A stretch of 64,000 nt of DNA, taken from positions 1 through 64,000 of the forward strand of contig JBBSJP010000011.1 in NCBI GenBank assembly GCA_038257155.1, in the 5' to 3' direction. The stretch comes from JANJTY01 sp038257155. Its GTDB lineage: Bacteria; Pseudomonadota; Gammaproteobacteria; Xanthomonadales; Xanthomonadaceae. The translations under genes and the position numbers were made by a program. The first letter of the stretch is position 1. Every line of letters starts with the position of its first letter. Positions 31,975 to 40,264 of the stretch are shown here, piece after piece. Under the pieces are notes generated by a model. That model did no database searches. It was not told where the DNA came from and saw nothing but the letters and a program-made list of their open reading frames with translations.

Positions 31975-33231
31975 ATGAACTCGGAAATCCGCAACTACAC
32001 GATGAACTTCGGCCCGCAGCATCCGGCCGCGCACGGCGTGCTGCGCTTGGTGCTGGAGATGGACGGCGAGACCGTGATGCGTGCCGACCCGCACGTCGGC
32101 CTGCTGCATCGCGGCACCGAGAAGCTGGCCGAGTCCAAGCCCTACAACCAGTCGATCGGCTACATGGACCGCCTCGACTACGTCTCGATGATGTGCAACG
32201 AGCACGCCTACGTGCGCGCCATCGAGAAGCTGATGGGCATCGAGCCGCCGCCGCGCGCGCAGTGGATCCGCACCTGCATGGACGAGGTGACGCGCATCCT
32301 CAACCATCTGATGTGGATCGGTTCGAACGGCCTGGATCTCGGCGCCATGGCGCTGTTCCTGTACGCGTTCCGCGAACGTGAAGAGCTGATGGACGTGTAT
32401 GAGGCGGTCAGTGGCGCGCGCATGCATGCGACCTATTACCGCCCCGGCGGTGTGTATCGCGACCTGCCGGGATCAATGCCGAAGTACGCCGAATCGAACT
32501 GGCGCAAGGGCAAGAGCCTTACCCGCGCCAACGAATGGCGTGAGGGCAGCCTTCTCGACTTCCTCGACGCCTTCTGCGACGACTTCGTCGGCAAGGTCGA
32601 CGAGTACGAGACCCTGCTCACCGACAACCGCATCTGGAAGCAGCGCACCGTCGGCATAGGCGTGGTACCGCCGGAGATGGCCCTGGCCTGGGGCATGAGC
32701 GGGCCGATGCTGCGTGGTTCGGGTATCGCCTGGGACCTGCGCAAGAAGCAGCCCTACGCCAGCTACGACCAGGTCGATTTCGACATTCCGGTAGGCGTTG
32801 CCGGCGACTGCTATGACCGCTATCTGGTGCGGGTCGAGGAAATGCGCCAGTCGAACCGCATCATCAAGCAATGCGTGGCCTGGCTGCGCGCCAACCCGGG
32901 CCCGGTGATGGTCGAGAACTACAAGGTCGCGCCGCCGTCGCGTGAAGCGATGAAGGACGACATGGAAGCCCTGATCCACCACTTCAAGCTGTTCACCGAG
33001 GGCTACAGCGTGCCCGAGGGTGAAGCCTACGCGGCAGTCGAGGCACCCAAGGGCGAGTTCGCCGCCTACATCGTTTCCGACGGTGCCAACAAGCCGTTCC
33101 GCCTCAAGCTGCGCGCGCCGGGCTTTGCCCATCTGTCCTCGATGGACACCATCGTGCGCGGCCACATGCTGCCTGACGTCGTTGCAATGATCGGAACGTA
33201 CGACGTGGTGTTCGGGGAGATTGATCGATGA
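31975..33231 (+). CDS. nuoD: NADH-quinone oxidoreductase subunit D
   Basis: A 418-residue subunit that forms the quinone-binding chamber with NuoB. Hallmarks: 'NFGPQHPAAHGVLRLVLEMDGE' with the quinone-head His, 'HVGLLHRGTEKLAE', 'YNQSIGYMDRLDYVSMMCNEHAY' with the conserved Tyr and Asp, and the end 'DTIVRGHMLPDVVAMIGTYDVVFGEIDR'. ATG 31975 matches the family start. It is followed not by a tight junction but by a 148-bp gap holding heptad repeats. Confidence 0.97.
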   Translation: MNSEIRNYTMNFGPQHPAAHGVLRLVLEMDGETVMRADPHVGLLHRGTEKLAESKPYNQSIGYMDRLDYVSMMCNEHAYVRAIEKLMGIEPPPRAQWIRTCMDEVTRILNHLMWIGSNGLDLGAMALFLYAFREREELMDVYEAVSGARMHATYYRPGGVYRDLPGSMPKYAESNWRKGKSLTRANEWREGSLLDFLDAFCDDFVGKVDEYETLLTDNRIWKQRTVGIGVVPPEMALAWGMSGPMLRGSGIAWDLRKKQPYASYDQVDFDIPVGVAGDCYDRYLVRVEEMRQSNRIIKQCVAWLRANPGPVMVENYKVAPPSREAMKDDMEALIHHFKLFTEGYSVPEGEAYAAVEAPKGEFAAYIVSDGANKPFRLKLRAPGFAHLSSMDTIVRGHMLPDVVAMIGTYDVVFGEIDR

Positions 33232-33266
33232 TTTGGAGCGACAGAAGCGGGAACGGACAGAAGACT

Positions 33267-33362
33267 GGGAACGGGGAACAGGGAACGGGGAACGGGAAAA
33301 GCCCCGAGCTTCCCGCTTCGCTCTTGCTGTCCCCGTTCCCCGTTCCCCGTTCCCTGTTCCCG
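33267..33362. repeat. heptad-repeat hairpin between nuoD and nuoE
   Basis: The G-rich arm GGGAACGGGGAACAGGGAAC.. (33267–33296) contains five G-tracts spaced by AAC/AACA. The C-rich arm CCCCGTTCCCCGTTCCCCGT.. (33331–33362) is its near complement, with a 34-nt loop between. The unit is 7 bp. The G arm fits the G3+N1-7 quadruplex pattern. The same structure recurs between nuoF and nuoG. Confidence 0.9.
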
Positions 33363-33379
33363 CTGTCAGAGCAAGAAGC

Positions 33380-33907
33380 ATGAAAGCCACCGGCAATTTC
33401 GAGTCCTGCCAGCACGTCGACCCCATGGTCGCGCTGAGCGATGCCACCCGCGCCACCATTGAGGAATGGCGGGCCAAGTTTCCTCCCGAGCGTTCGCGCG
33501 CGGCGGTGATCCAGGGGCTGCACGCTGCCCAGGCGCAGAACAATGGCTGGCTGAGCGATGAACTGATGGCCGCAGTGGCCAAGTACCTCGAGATTCCGCC
33601 GGTCTGGGCCTACGAGGTAGCAACCTTCTATTCGATGTTCGAGACCCACAAGGTGGGCCGCAACAACGTCGCCATCTGCACCAATATCAGCTGCTGGCTG
33701 AATGGCGCCGAGGACATCGTGCGGCATTGCGAAAACAAGCTGGGCATCAAGCAGGGCGACAGCACGCCGGATGGCCGGGTTTACCTCAAAGTGGAAGAGG
33801 AATGCCTGGCAGCCTGCTGCGGCGCACCGATGATGGTGGTCAACGGGCATTACCACGAAAACCTTACGCCGGCGAAAATCGACGAGATCCTCGACGGCCT
33901 CACCTGA
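33380..33907 (+). CDS. nuoE: NADH-quinone oxidoreductase subunit E
   Basis: A 175-residue thioredoxin-like [2Fe-2S] subunit of the NADH-dehydrogenase module (cluster N1a). Ligands: 'CTNISC' (C-x4-C) and 'EECLAACCGAP' (C-x3-C). An N-terminal helical part 'AVIQGLHAAQAQNNGWLSDELMAAVAKYLEIPPVWAYEVATFYSMF' is typical. ATG 33380 matches family length; the frame runs open further upstream, through the heptad repeats, but that part is not homologous. Confidence 0.95.
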   Translation: MKATGNFESCQHVDPMVALSDATRATIEEWRAKFPPERSRAAVIQGLHAAQAQNNGWLSDELMAAVAKYLEIPPVWAYEVATFYSMFETHKVGRNNVAICTNISCWLNGAEDIVRHCENKLGIKQGDSTPDGRVYLKVEEECLAACCGAPMMVVNGHYHENLTPAKIDEILDGLT

Positions 33908-33999
33908 TTTGCCGGAGCGGCCCTGGCCGCGAACTAAGGATGTGGTTGGGGTTGAATTCCCGGGCCACTGCAGCGAACCGCGAATTGCAGAGTATTGAC

Positions 34000-35334
34000 A
34001 TGGCGCAGCACGAAAGCCACGGCCCGGTAGGGCCGGCCCCGCAGGAACACAATGTGGTCTTCACCACCTTGCATTTCGACCAGCCCTGGTCGTATGACGC
34101 CTACCTGAAATCCGGCGGCTACCAGGCCCTGCGCAAGATCCTGACGGAAAAGATCCCGCAGGAGCAGGTGATCGAGATGGTCAAGCAATCCGGTCTGCGT
34201 GGCCGCGGCGGCGCGGGCTTCCCGACCGGCCTGAAGTGGAGCTTCATGCCGCGCAGCGCACCGGGCCAGAAGTACATCCTGTGCAACTCCGACGAATCCG
34301 AGCCGGGCACCTGCAAGGACCGCGACATCCTGCGCTACAACCCGCATGCGGTGCTCGAAGGCATGGCGATCGCCTGCTACGCCACCGGCAGCAGCGTGGC
34401 CTACAACTACCTACGCGGTGAGTTTCATCACGAGCCCTTCGAGCACATCGAGCAGGCCCTGAAGGATGCCCGCGCGAGCGGCTGGCTGGGAGAGAACATC
34501 CTCGGCTCGGGCGTCGACATCCAGATCCACAACGTCTATGGCGCCGGTGCCTACATCTGCGGCGAAGAAACCGCCCTGATGGAATCGCTGGAAGGCAAGA
34601 AGGGCCAGCCGCGCTACAAGCCACCGTTTCCGGCCAACTTCGGCCTGTTCGGCAAGCCCACCACGATCAACAACACCGAGACCTATGCCTCGGTACCGCC
34701 GATCATCCGCAATGGCCCGGAGTGGTTCCTCAATCTGGGTAAGCCGAACAACGGCGGCGCCAAGGTGTTCTCGGTATCCGGTCATGTTGCCAAGCCGGGC
34801 AACTACGAGATTCGTCTCGGCACGCCGTTCTCCGAGTTGCTGGAAATGGCCGGCGGCATGCGGCCGGGCCGCAAGCTGAAGGGCGTGATTCCGGGTGGTT
34901 CATCGATGCCGGTGCTGCCGGGCGAGATCATGATGGGCCTGACCATGGACTACGACAGCATCCAGAAGGCCGGCTCCGGTCTTGGCTCGGGCGCGGTAGT
35001 GGTGATGGACGACAGCACCTGCATGGTGCGCGCCTGCCAGCGCATCGCGCGCTTCTACTACGCCGAGAGCTGCGGGCAGTGCACACCCTGCCGCGAAGGC
35101 ACCGGCTGGATGTACCGCATGCTGACCCGCATTGTGGAAGGCAAGGGCACGCTGCAGGACCTGCACACCCTGAAAGCCGCCGCAGGCCAGATCGAAGGCC
35201 ACACCATCTGCGCCTTCGGCGAAGCCGCCGCCTGGCCGGTGCAGGGCTTCCTGCGGCATTACTGGCACGAGTTCGAATATTTCATCGAGCATGGGCGGTC
35301 GATCGTCGACGTCAGCCTGGAGGCCGCGGCATGA
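34000..35334 (+). CDS. nuoF: NADH-quinone oxidoreductase subunit F
   Basis: Entry point of electrons: binds NADH, FMN and cluster N3; 444 residues. NADH/FMN-binding segments 'GLRGRGGAGFPTGLKWSFM' and 'NSDESEPGTCKDRDIL', plus 'GAGAYICGEETALMESLEGKKGQPRYKPPFP', are intact. The [4Fe-4S] ligands lie in 'SCGQCTPCREGT' and the later 'HTICAFGEAAAWPVQG'. ATG 34000 (M-A-Q-H-E-S) is preferred; about 90 nt of non-coding sequence separates it from nuoE. Confidence 0.97.
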   Translation: MAQHESHGPVGPAPQEHNVVFTTLHFDQPWSYDAYLKSGGYQALRKILTEKIPQEQVIEMVKQSGLRGRGGAGFPTGLKWSFMPRSAPGQKYILCNSDESEPGTCKDRDILRYNPHAVLEGMAIACYATGSSVAYNYLRGEFHHEPFEHIEQALKDARASGWLGENILGSGVDIQIHNVYGAGAYICGEETALMESLEGKKGQPRYKPPFPANFGLFGKPTTINNTETYASVPPIIRNGPEWFLNLGKPNNGGAKVFSVSGHVAKPGNYEIRLGTPFSELLEMAGGMRPGRKLKGVIPGGSSMPVLPGEIMMGLTMDYDSIQKAGSGLGSGAVVVMDDSTCMVRACQRIARFYYAESCGQCTPCREGTGWMYRMLTRIVEGKGTLQDLHTLKAAAGQIEGHTICAFGEAAAWPVQGFLRHYWHEFEYFIEHGRSIVDVSLEAAA

Positions 35335-35351
35335 CTTTTTATGTGAAAGCA

Positions 35352-35450
35352 GGGAACAGGGAACAGGGAACAGGGAACAGGGGAAGCACAACCAGTGCTC
35401 GCCGGATCGCCTGCTCTTCCCCGTTCCCCGTTCCCCGTTCCCCGTTCCCG
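35352..35450. repeat. heptad-repeat hairpin between nuoF and nuoG
   Basis: Four exact GGGAACA units plus GGGG (35352–35383) face four CCCCGTT units (35419–35450). The two 32-nt arms are complementary apart from one A/C mismatch per unit, with a 35-nt loop. It is the same family as 33267–33362 with more homogeneous units. It ends 11 nt before the nuoG start. Confidence 0.9.
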
Positions 35451-35461
35451 GCCGTCAAAGC

Positions 35462-37747
35462 ATGAGCGCCCAGCCCGTCAACAACACCGCTCCGGACATG
35501 GTCAATATCGAGATCGACGGCGTGCCGATGCAGGCGCCCAAAGGCTCGATGATCATCCAGGCGGCCGATACTGCTGGCGTACCGATTCCGCGCTTCTGCT
35601 ATCACGAGAAGCTGCCGATTGCGGCCAACTGCCGCATGTGTCTGGTCGACGTCGAGAAGGCGCCCAAGCCGATGCCGGCCTGCGCTTCGCCGGTGATGGA
35701 AGGCATGAAGGTCTTCACCCAGTCGCGTCGCGCCCTGGATGCGCAGCGCAATGTGATGGAGTTCCTGCTGATCAACCATCCGCTCGACTGCCCGATCTGC
35801 GACCAAGGCGGCGAGTGCGAGCTGCAGGATGTCTCGCTCGGCTACGGTCGATCCGTTTCGCGCTACCACGAGCGCAAGCGCGTGGTGGCGGACGAGGACA
35901 TGGGTCCGCTGGTGGCGACCGAGATGACCCGCTGCATCCACTGTACCCGTTGTGTCCGGACCTCGGCCGAAGTCTGTGGAACCTACGAACTGGGCGGCAT
36001 GAGCCGCGGCGAGAACCTCGTCATCGGCACCTATGACGGCAAGCCGCTGATGAGCGAGCTGTCAGGCAATGTGATCGACGTCTGCCCAGTCGGCGCGCTG
36101 ACCAACAAGGTGTTCCGTTTCCGTGCCCGTCCCTGGGAGCTGATCGCGCGTGAATCGATCGGTTATCACGATGCCTTGGGTTCCAACCTTTTCCTGCACA
36201 TGCGGCGCAATGAAGTCATGCGCACCGTGCCGCGCGACAACGAAGTGGTAAACGAATGCTGGCTGTCTGACCGCGACCGCTATTCGCATCAGGGCCTGAT
36301 GGCCAGTGACCGACTCACCCTTCCGATGCTCAAACGCGATGGTGTCTGGGTCGAAGTCCAATGGGACGAAGCGCTGACTGCTGCTGCGTCCTTGCTCAAG
36401 GCGCAGTCTGCAGAGCAGTTGGGCATCCTTGTGCATCCCGCCAGTACGAACGAAGAAGCCTCGCTGCTAAAGCGCGTAGCCGATGGTCTGGGCTGCGGCA
36501 ATCTGGACCATCGTCTTCGCACTCTGGATTTCGTTGACGCGCCAGTCGCTGAAGTGTTCCAGGCGCACGCTGCTGAACTCGACAAGGCCGAGGTGGTGTT
36601 GCTGGTGGGCAGCCTGCTGCGCCATGAGCTGCCCTTGGTCGCGCAGCGCCTGCGCCAGGCGGTCAAGCGCGGCTGCAAGGTGTTCGCGATCAATCCGGTG
36701 GATGTGGACTTCGCGTTCCCCCTGGCCGGCAAGCACATCGTTAAGCCGTCCGACCTGCCGCGCGTGCTCGCCACGCTGGCAAGCGGGCAGGGTGATGACA
36801 GCGCGATTTTCGAGGCACTCAAACAGGCCGGCCACGCCGTGGTGATGCTGGGCGAAATCGCCGAATCGCACCCCAAGGCCAGCCGCCTGCATGCATCGGC
36901 CCGGCTGCTTGCCGAGGCCACGTCGGCGCGCGTGAACCGTGTGCCGCTCGGCGCCAATGCGGTCGGTCTGGCGCGTCATCGCGTACTGCCTTCGGGTCTT
37001 GATGCGATGGCGATGCTGAGCAAGCCGCGACAGGCCTACGTGCTGTATGGAATCGAGCCGCCACACGATTTCATTGATGGCAGCGCCGCGCTGAAAGCCC
37101 TGTCGGGCGCCAAGGTGCTGGCGTTTGCCGCGTTTGTGTCGGAAACGCTCAAGGATGTCGCCGACGTGCTGTTGCCAATTGCAGCATTGCCGGAAATGGA
37201 AGCCAGCCTTACCAATCTGGATGGCCGCAATCAGTTCACCCAGGCCGGCGGCAAGCCGCCGGGCGATGCGCGGCCCGGCTGGCGCGTGCTGCGCGCCCTG
37301 GGCGAGTCACTGCGGCTGGCTGGCTTTGAGTTCACCGATCTGACCGGCCTGCGTGCCAGCTTCCTGGCCGAAGACGTGCACAGCGGTAATGGCCAAGCCC
37401 CCGAATCGCTGGCCTCCGGCGATCGCCCAACGACCGAGCCGGCAACTGGCCTTGAGCGAATCCTCAGTACCGCGATCTACCAGGCCGATGCCGTGCTGCG
37501 TCGAGCCGCCGCTTTGAGCGCACATCCGTTGAGTACGGGCGCACAGGTTCGCCTGCATCCGGAAGATGCGTTGGCACGCGGCCTGTCTGCCGGGGCCATG
37601 GCGCGCGTTGACGACGGCCGCGGTGTCGCGACCATGCCGGTGGCGATCGATCACGGCATCGCGCGTGGCGCGGTGTGGATCGAGGATGGCTACGACGCCT
37701 CCGCGCCGATCGCGCCGGCTGGCAGCCTGAACGTGACGAGGGCCTGA
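35462..37747 (+). CDS. nuoG: NADH-quinone oxidoreductase subunit G
   Basis: Large Fe–S subunit of 761 residues. The N-terminal [2Fe-2S] ferredoxin domain has 'PRFCYHEKLPIAANCRMCLVDVEK..PACA'. The His-Cys motif 'FLLINHPLDCPICDQGGECELQD' binds N5. 'MTRCIHCTRCVRTSAEVCGT' and 'NVIDVCPVGALT' bind N4. The C-terminal two-thirds is a molybdopterin-oxidoreductase-like fold without a cofactor site. ATG 35462 was chosen from family alignment; the frame runs open through the upstream heptad repeats, which are not part of the protein. Confidence 0.96.
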   Translation: MSAQPVNNTAPDMVNIEIDGVPMQAPKGSMIIQAADTAGVPIPRFCYHEKLPIAANCRMCLVDVEKAPKPMPACASPVMEGMKVFTQSRRALDAQRNVMEFLLINHPLDCPICDQGGECELQDVSLGYGRSVSRYHERKRVVADEDMGPLVATEMTRCIHCTRCVRTSAEVCGTYELGGMSRGENLVIGTYDGKPLMSELSGNVIDVCPVGALTNKVFRFRARPWELIARESIGYHDALGSNLFLHMRRNEVMRTVPRDNEVVNECWLSDRDRYSHQGLMASDRLTLPMLKRDGVWVEVQWDEALTAAASLLKAQSAEQLGILVHPASTNEEASLLKRVADGLGCGNLDHRLRTLDFVDAPVAEVFQAHAAELDKAEVVLLVGSLLRHELPLVAQRLRQAVKRGCKVFAINPVDVDFAFPLAGKHIVKPSDLPRVLATLASGQGDDSAIFEALKQAGHAVVMLGEIAESHPKASRLHASARLLAEATSARVNRVPLGANAVGLARHRVLPSGLDAMAMLSKPRQAYVLYGIEPPHDFIDGSAALKALSGAKVLAFAAFVSETLKDVADVLLPIAALPEMEASLTNLDGRNQFTQAGGKPPGDARPGWRVLRALGESLRLAGFEFTDLTGLRASFLAEDVHSGNGQAPESLASGDRPTTEPATGLERILSTAIYQADAVLRRAAALSAHPLSTGAQVRLHPEDALARGLSAGAMARVDDGRGVATMPVAIDHGIARGAVWIEDGYDASAPIAPAGSLNVTRA

Positions 37748-37750
37748 TCC

Positions 37751-38830
37751 GTGTTCGAACCCATGCGCGAGTTTTTCCTCGAGTTCGGCACCACCGGCCT
37801 GCTGGCCTGGACGCTGATCAAGATCGTCTGCATCACCCTGCCGCTGATTGTTGCAGTGGCTTTCTACACGCTGGCCGAGCGCAAGGTGATCGGCTGGATG
37901 CACGTCCGCCACGGTCCGGCCTATGTCGGCAGCATCAACCTGTTCGGTTTGCGCATCGGTCTGATCCAGCCCTTTGCCGACACCTTCAAGATGCTGTTCA
38001 AGGAATTGATCGTTCCCAGCAATGCGCATGGCTTCCTGTATCGCTTGGCGCCGATTCTTGCCTTGGCACCGGCGTTTGCGGCATGGGCGGTGGTACCGTT
38101 CGAAGACGGGGTGGTGCTGTCGAACGCTAATGCCGGCCTGCTCTACCTGCTGGCGATGACCTCGATGGGCGTGTACGGCATCATCCTGGCTGGCTGGGCG
38201 TCGAATTCGAAGTACGCCTTCCTCGGCGCGATGCGCTCCGCCGCGCAGGTGGTGAGCTACGAAATCGCCATGGGCTTTGCCCTGGTCGGCGTGATCGTTG
38301 CTTCGGGCAGCCTCAACCTCAGCGAGATCGTCAACGCCCAGCGCGGCGATCTTGGATTGCTGGGCTGGTTCTGGCTGCCCCTGCTGCCGCTGTTCCTGGT
38401 GTATTTCATCTCGGGTGTGGCCGAGACCAATCGCGCACCGTTTGACGTTGCCGAGGGTGAGTCGGAAATCGTCGCCGGCTTCCACGTCGAGTACTCGGGC
38501 GCCGCGTTTGCGGTGTTCTTCCTGGCCGAGTACGCCAACATGATCCTGATCAGCTTCCTGACTTCGATCCTGTTCCTGGGCGGCTGGCTCAGCCCGTTCC
38601 CGGCCTCTGTACCGTTCCTCGGGGCCGACGGCTTCTGGTGGCTGTTTCTCAAGGCCGGCTTCTTCGCCTTCTGCTTTCTCTGGTTTCGCGCCACATTCCC
38701 GCGCTACCGCTATGACCAGATCATGCGTCTGGGCTGGAAGGTCTTCATTCCCATCACCATCGTCTGGATCCTCGCCGCCGCCTTCATGGTGCATTTCGGC
38801 TGGCTGGGTCTGGGCGGAGCGAGTAGCTAA
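37751..38830 (+). CDS. nuoH: NADH-quinone oxidoreductase subunit H
   Basis: Membrane subunit (ND1) at the junction of the two arms, forming the quinone entry tunnel; 359 residues, about eight TM helices. Conserved stretches 'FYTLAERKVIGWMHVRHGPAYVG' and 'GLIQPFADTFKMLFKELIVP', and 'VAETNRAPFDVAEGESEIVAGFHVEYSG' with the essential Glu/Asp cluster, are intact. GTG start 3 nt after the nuoG stop. Confidence 0.97.
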   Translation: MFEPMREFFLEFGTTGLLAWTLIKIVCITLPLIVAVAFYTLAERKVIGWMHVRHGPAYVGSINLFGLRIGLIQPFADTFKMLFKELIVPSNAHGFLYRLAPILALAPAFAAWAVVPFEDGVVLSNANAGLLYLLAMTSMGVYGIILAGWASNSKYAFLGAMRSAAQVVSYEIAMGFALVGVIVASGSLNLSEIVNAQRGDLGLLGWFWLPLLPLFLVYFISGVAETNRAPFDVAEGESEIVAGFHVEYSGAAFAVFFLAEYANMILISFLTSILFLGGWLSPFPASVPFLGADGFWWLFLKAGFFAFCFLWFRATFPRYRYDQIMRLGWKVFIPITIVWILAAAFMVHFGWLGLGGASS

Positions 38831-38833
38831 GCC

Positions 38834-39322
38834 ATGAGTCGAGTTGTCGGCTATTTCCGAAGCCTGCTGCTGCTGGAGCTGTTCCAGGGCATGTGGCTGA
38901 CCCTGAAGTACTTCTTCAAGCCGAAGTACACGGTCGAGTATCCGTTCGAGAAGTTTCCGCAGTCGCCGCGTTTTCGCGGTCTGCACGCGCTGCGCCGCTA
39001 TCCCAATGGCGAAGAGCGCTGCATCGCCTGCAAGCTCTGCGAGGCGGTCTGCCCGGCGCTGGCCATCACCATCGATTCGGAGCAGCGCGCCGACGGCACA
39101 CGCCGCACCACGCGCTACGACATCGACCTGTTCAAGTGCATCTACTGCGGCTTCTGCGAGGAAAGCTGCCCGGTCGATTCGATCGTGGAAACCCACATCC
39201 ACGAGTACCACTTCGAGAAGCGCGGCGAGAACATCGTGAACAAGTCGCAGTTGCTCGCCATCGGCGATCGTCTGGAAGCCGAAATCGCCGCGCGCCGCGC
39301 GGCCGATGCACCCTATCGTTGA
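38834..39322 (+). CDS. nuoI: NADH-quinone oxidoreductase subunit I
   Basis: A 162-residue 8Fe ferredoxin subunit that bridges N5/N6a/N6b to N2. Two cluster motifs: 'CIACKLCEAVCP' and 'CIYCGFCEESCPVDSI'. The amphipathic N-terminus 'LLLLELFQGMWLTLKYFFKPKYTVEYPFEK' packs on the membrane arm. It starts 3 nt after nuoH. Confidence 0.97.
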   Translation: MSRVVGYFRSLLLLELFQGMWLTLKYFFKPKYTVEYPFEKFPQSPRFRGLHALRRYPNGEERCIACKLCEAVCPALAITIDSEQRADGTRRTTRYDIDLFKCIYCGFCEESCPVDSIVETHIHEYHFEKRGENIVNKSQLLAIGDRLEAEIAARRAADAPYR

Positions 39323-39334
39323 TCGAGGACGGGC

Positions 39335-39949
39335 ATGGATTTTTCCCTGATTGCGTTCTACGCCTTCGCCGCCATCACCCTGGCTGCGGCCTTGGCCGTG
39401 GTGACCGTGCGAAACCCGGTCTATGCGGTGCTGTTCCTGGTGCTGACCTTCTTCTCCACCGCCTGCCTGTGGCTGCTGGCCGAGGCCGAGTTCCTCGCCA
39501 TCGTGCTGGTGCTGGTCTATGTCGGCGCGGTGATGGTGCTGTTCCTGTTCGTGGTGATGATGCTCGACATCAACACCGCGCCCCTGCGTGAAGGTTTCGC
39601 GCGCTATCTGCCTGTCGCAGCCGTCGTGGCCGTGGTGATGGCCGTGCAGATGATCATGCTGCTGGGCGTCAAGCGTCTTGAGCAGGTCATCGACACGCCG
39701 GATCCCGCGGCCGCAGCCGGACTGAGCAATATCGAATGGCTGGGCAAGGCGCTGTTCGAGCGTTTCGTGCTGCCCTTCGAGATCGCCGCGGTAATCCTCA
39801 CCGTTGCCATCATCGCCGCCATCGCGCTGACCCTGCGGCGGCGTGCCGGAACCAAGACCCAGGATCCCTCGCGCCAGGTCATGGTGCGACGTGAAGACCG
39901 GGTGCGCCTGGTGAAAATGCAGGCCGAGCCCAAGGAGGGCGCGCAATGA
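39335..39949 (+). CDS. nuoJ: NADH-quinone oxidoreductase subunit J
   Basis: Membrane-arm subunit (ND6) with five TM helices, 204 residues. 'NPVYAVLFLVLTFFSTACLWLLAEAEFLAIVLVLVYVGAVMVLFLFVVMMLDI' contains the TM3 region with the pi-bulge glycine. The C-terminus is polar and extends somewhat ('RRRAGTKTQDPSRQVMVRREDRVRLVKMQAEPKEGAQ'). It overlaps nuoK by 4 nt (ATGA). Confidence 0.95.
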   Translation: MDFSLIAFYAFAAITLAAALAVVTVRNPVYAVLFLVLTFFSTACLWLLAEAEFLAIVLVLVYVGAVMVLFLFVVMMLDINTAPLREGFARYLPVAAVVAVVMAVQMIMLLGVKRLEQVIDTPDPAAAAGLSNIEWLGKALFERFVLPFEIAAVILTVAIIAAIALTLRRRAGTKTQDPSRQVMVRREDRVRLVKMQAEPKEGAQ

Positions 39950-40251
39950 TCAGTCTCGGTCACTACCTGGTGCTGGGCGCGCTGCTGTTCTGCATAAGCG
40001 TTGCCGGCATCATCATCAACCGCAAGAACCTGATCGTGCTGCTGATGGCGATCGAGCTGATGCTGCTCGCGGTCAACATCAACTTCATCGCGTTCTCGCG
40101 CTTCATGGGCGATGTCGACGGACAGGTGTTCGTGTTCTTCATCCTTACCGTGGCGGCGGCCGAGTCCGCCATTGGCCTGGCCTTGCTGGTGGTGCTGTTC
40201 CGCAATCGCGGCACCATCAATGTGGCCGAGCTAGATTCGATGAAGCACTGA
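39946..40251 (+). CDS. nuoK: NADH-quinone oxidoreductase subunit K
   Basis: A 101-residue ND4L subunit with three TM helices. The two membrane glutamates of the proton path appear in 'LLMAIELMLLAVNINFIAFS' and 'VAAAESAIGLALLVVLFRN'. Translationally coupled to nuoJ; 13 nt before nuoL. Confidence 0.96.
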   Translation: MISLGHYLVLGALLFCISVAGIIINRKNLIVLLMAIELMLLAVNINFIAFSRFMGDVDGQVFVFFILTVAAAESAIGLALLVVLFRNRGTINVAELDSMKH

Positions 40252-40264
40252 GGAATCCAGCTCG

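Noticed and set aside
33267..35450. CRISPR-like array
   Set aside because: The units are contiguous 7-mers with no spacers and no cas genes nearby.
37307..39946. 879-codon minus-strand ORF across nuoG–nuoJ
   Set aside because: His/Gln/Arg/Asp-rich composition typical of a frame opposite GC-rich membrane-protein genes; the plus strand holds certain nuo genes.
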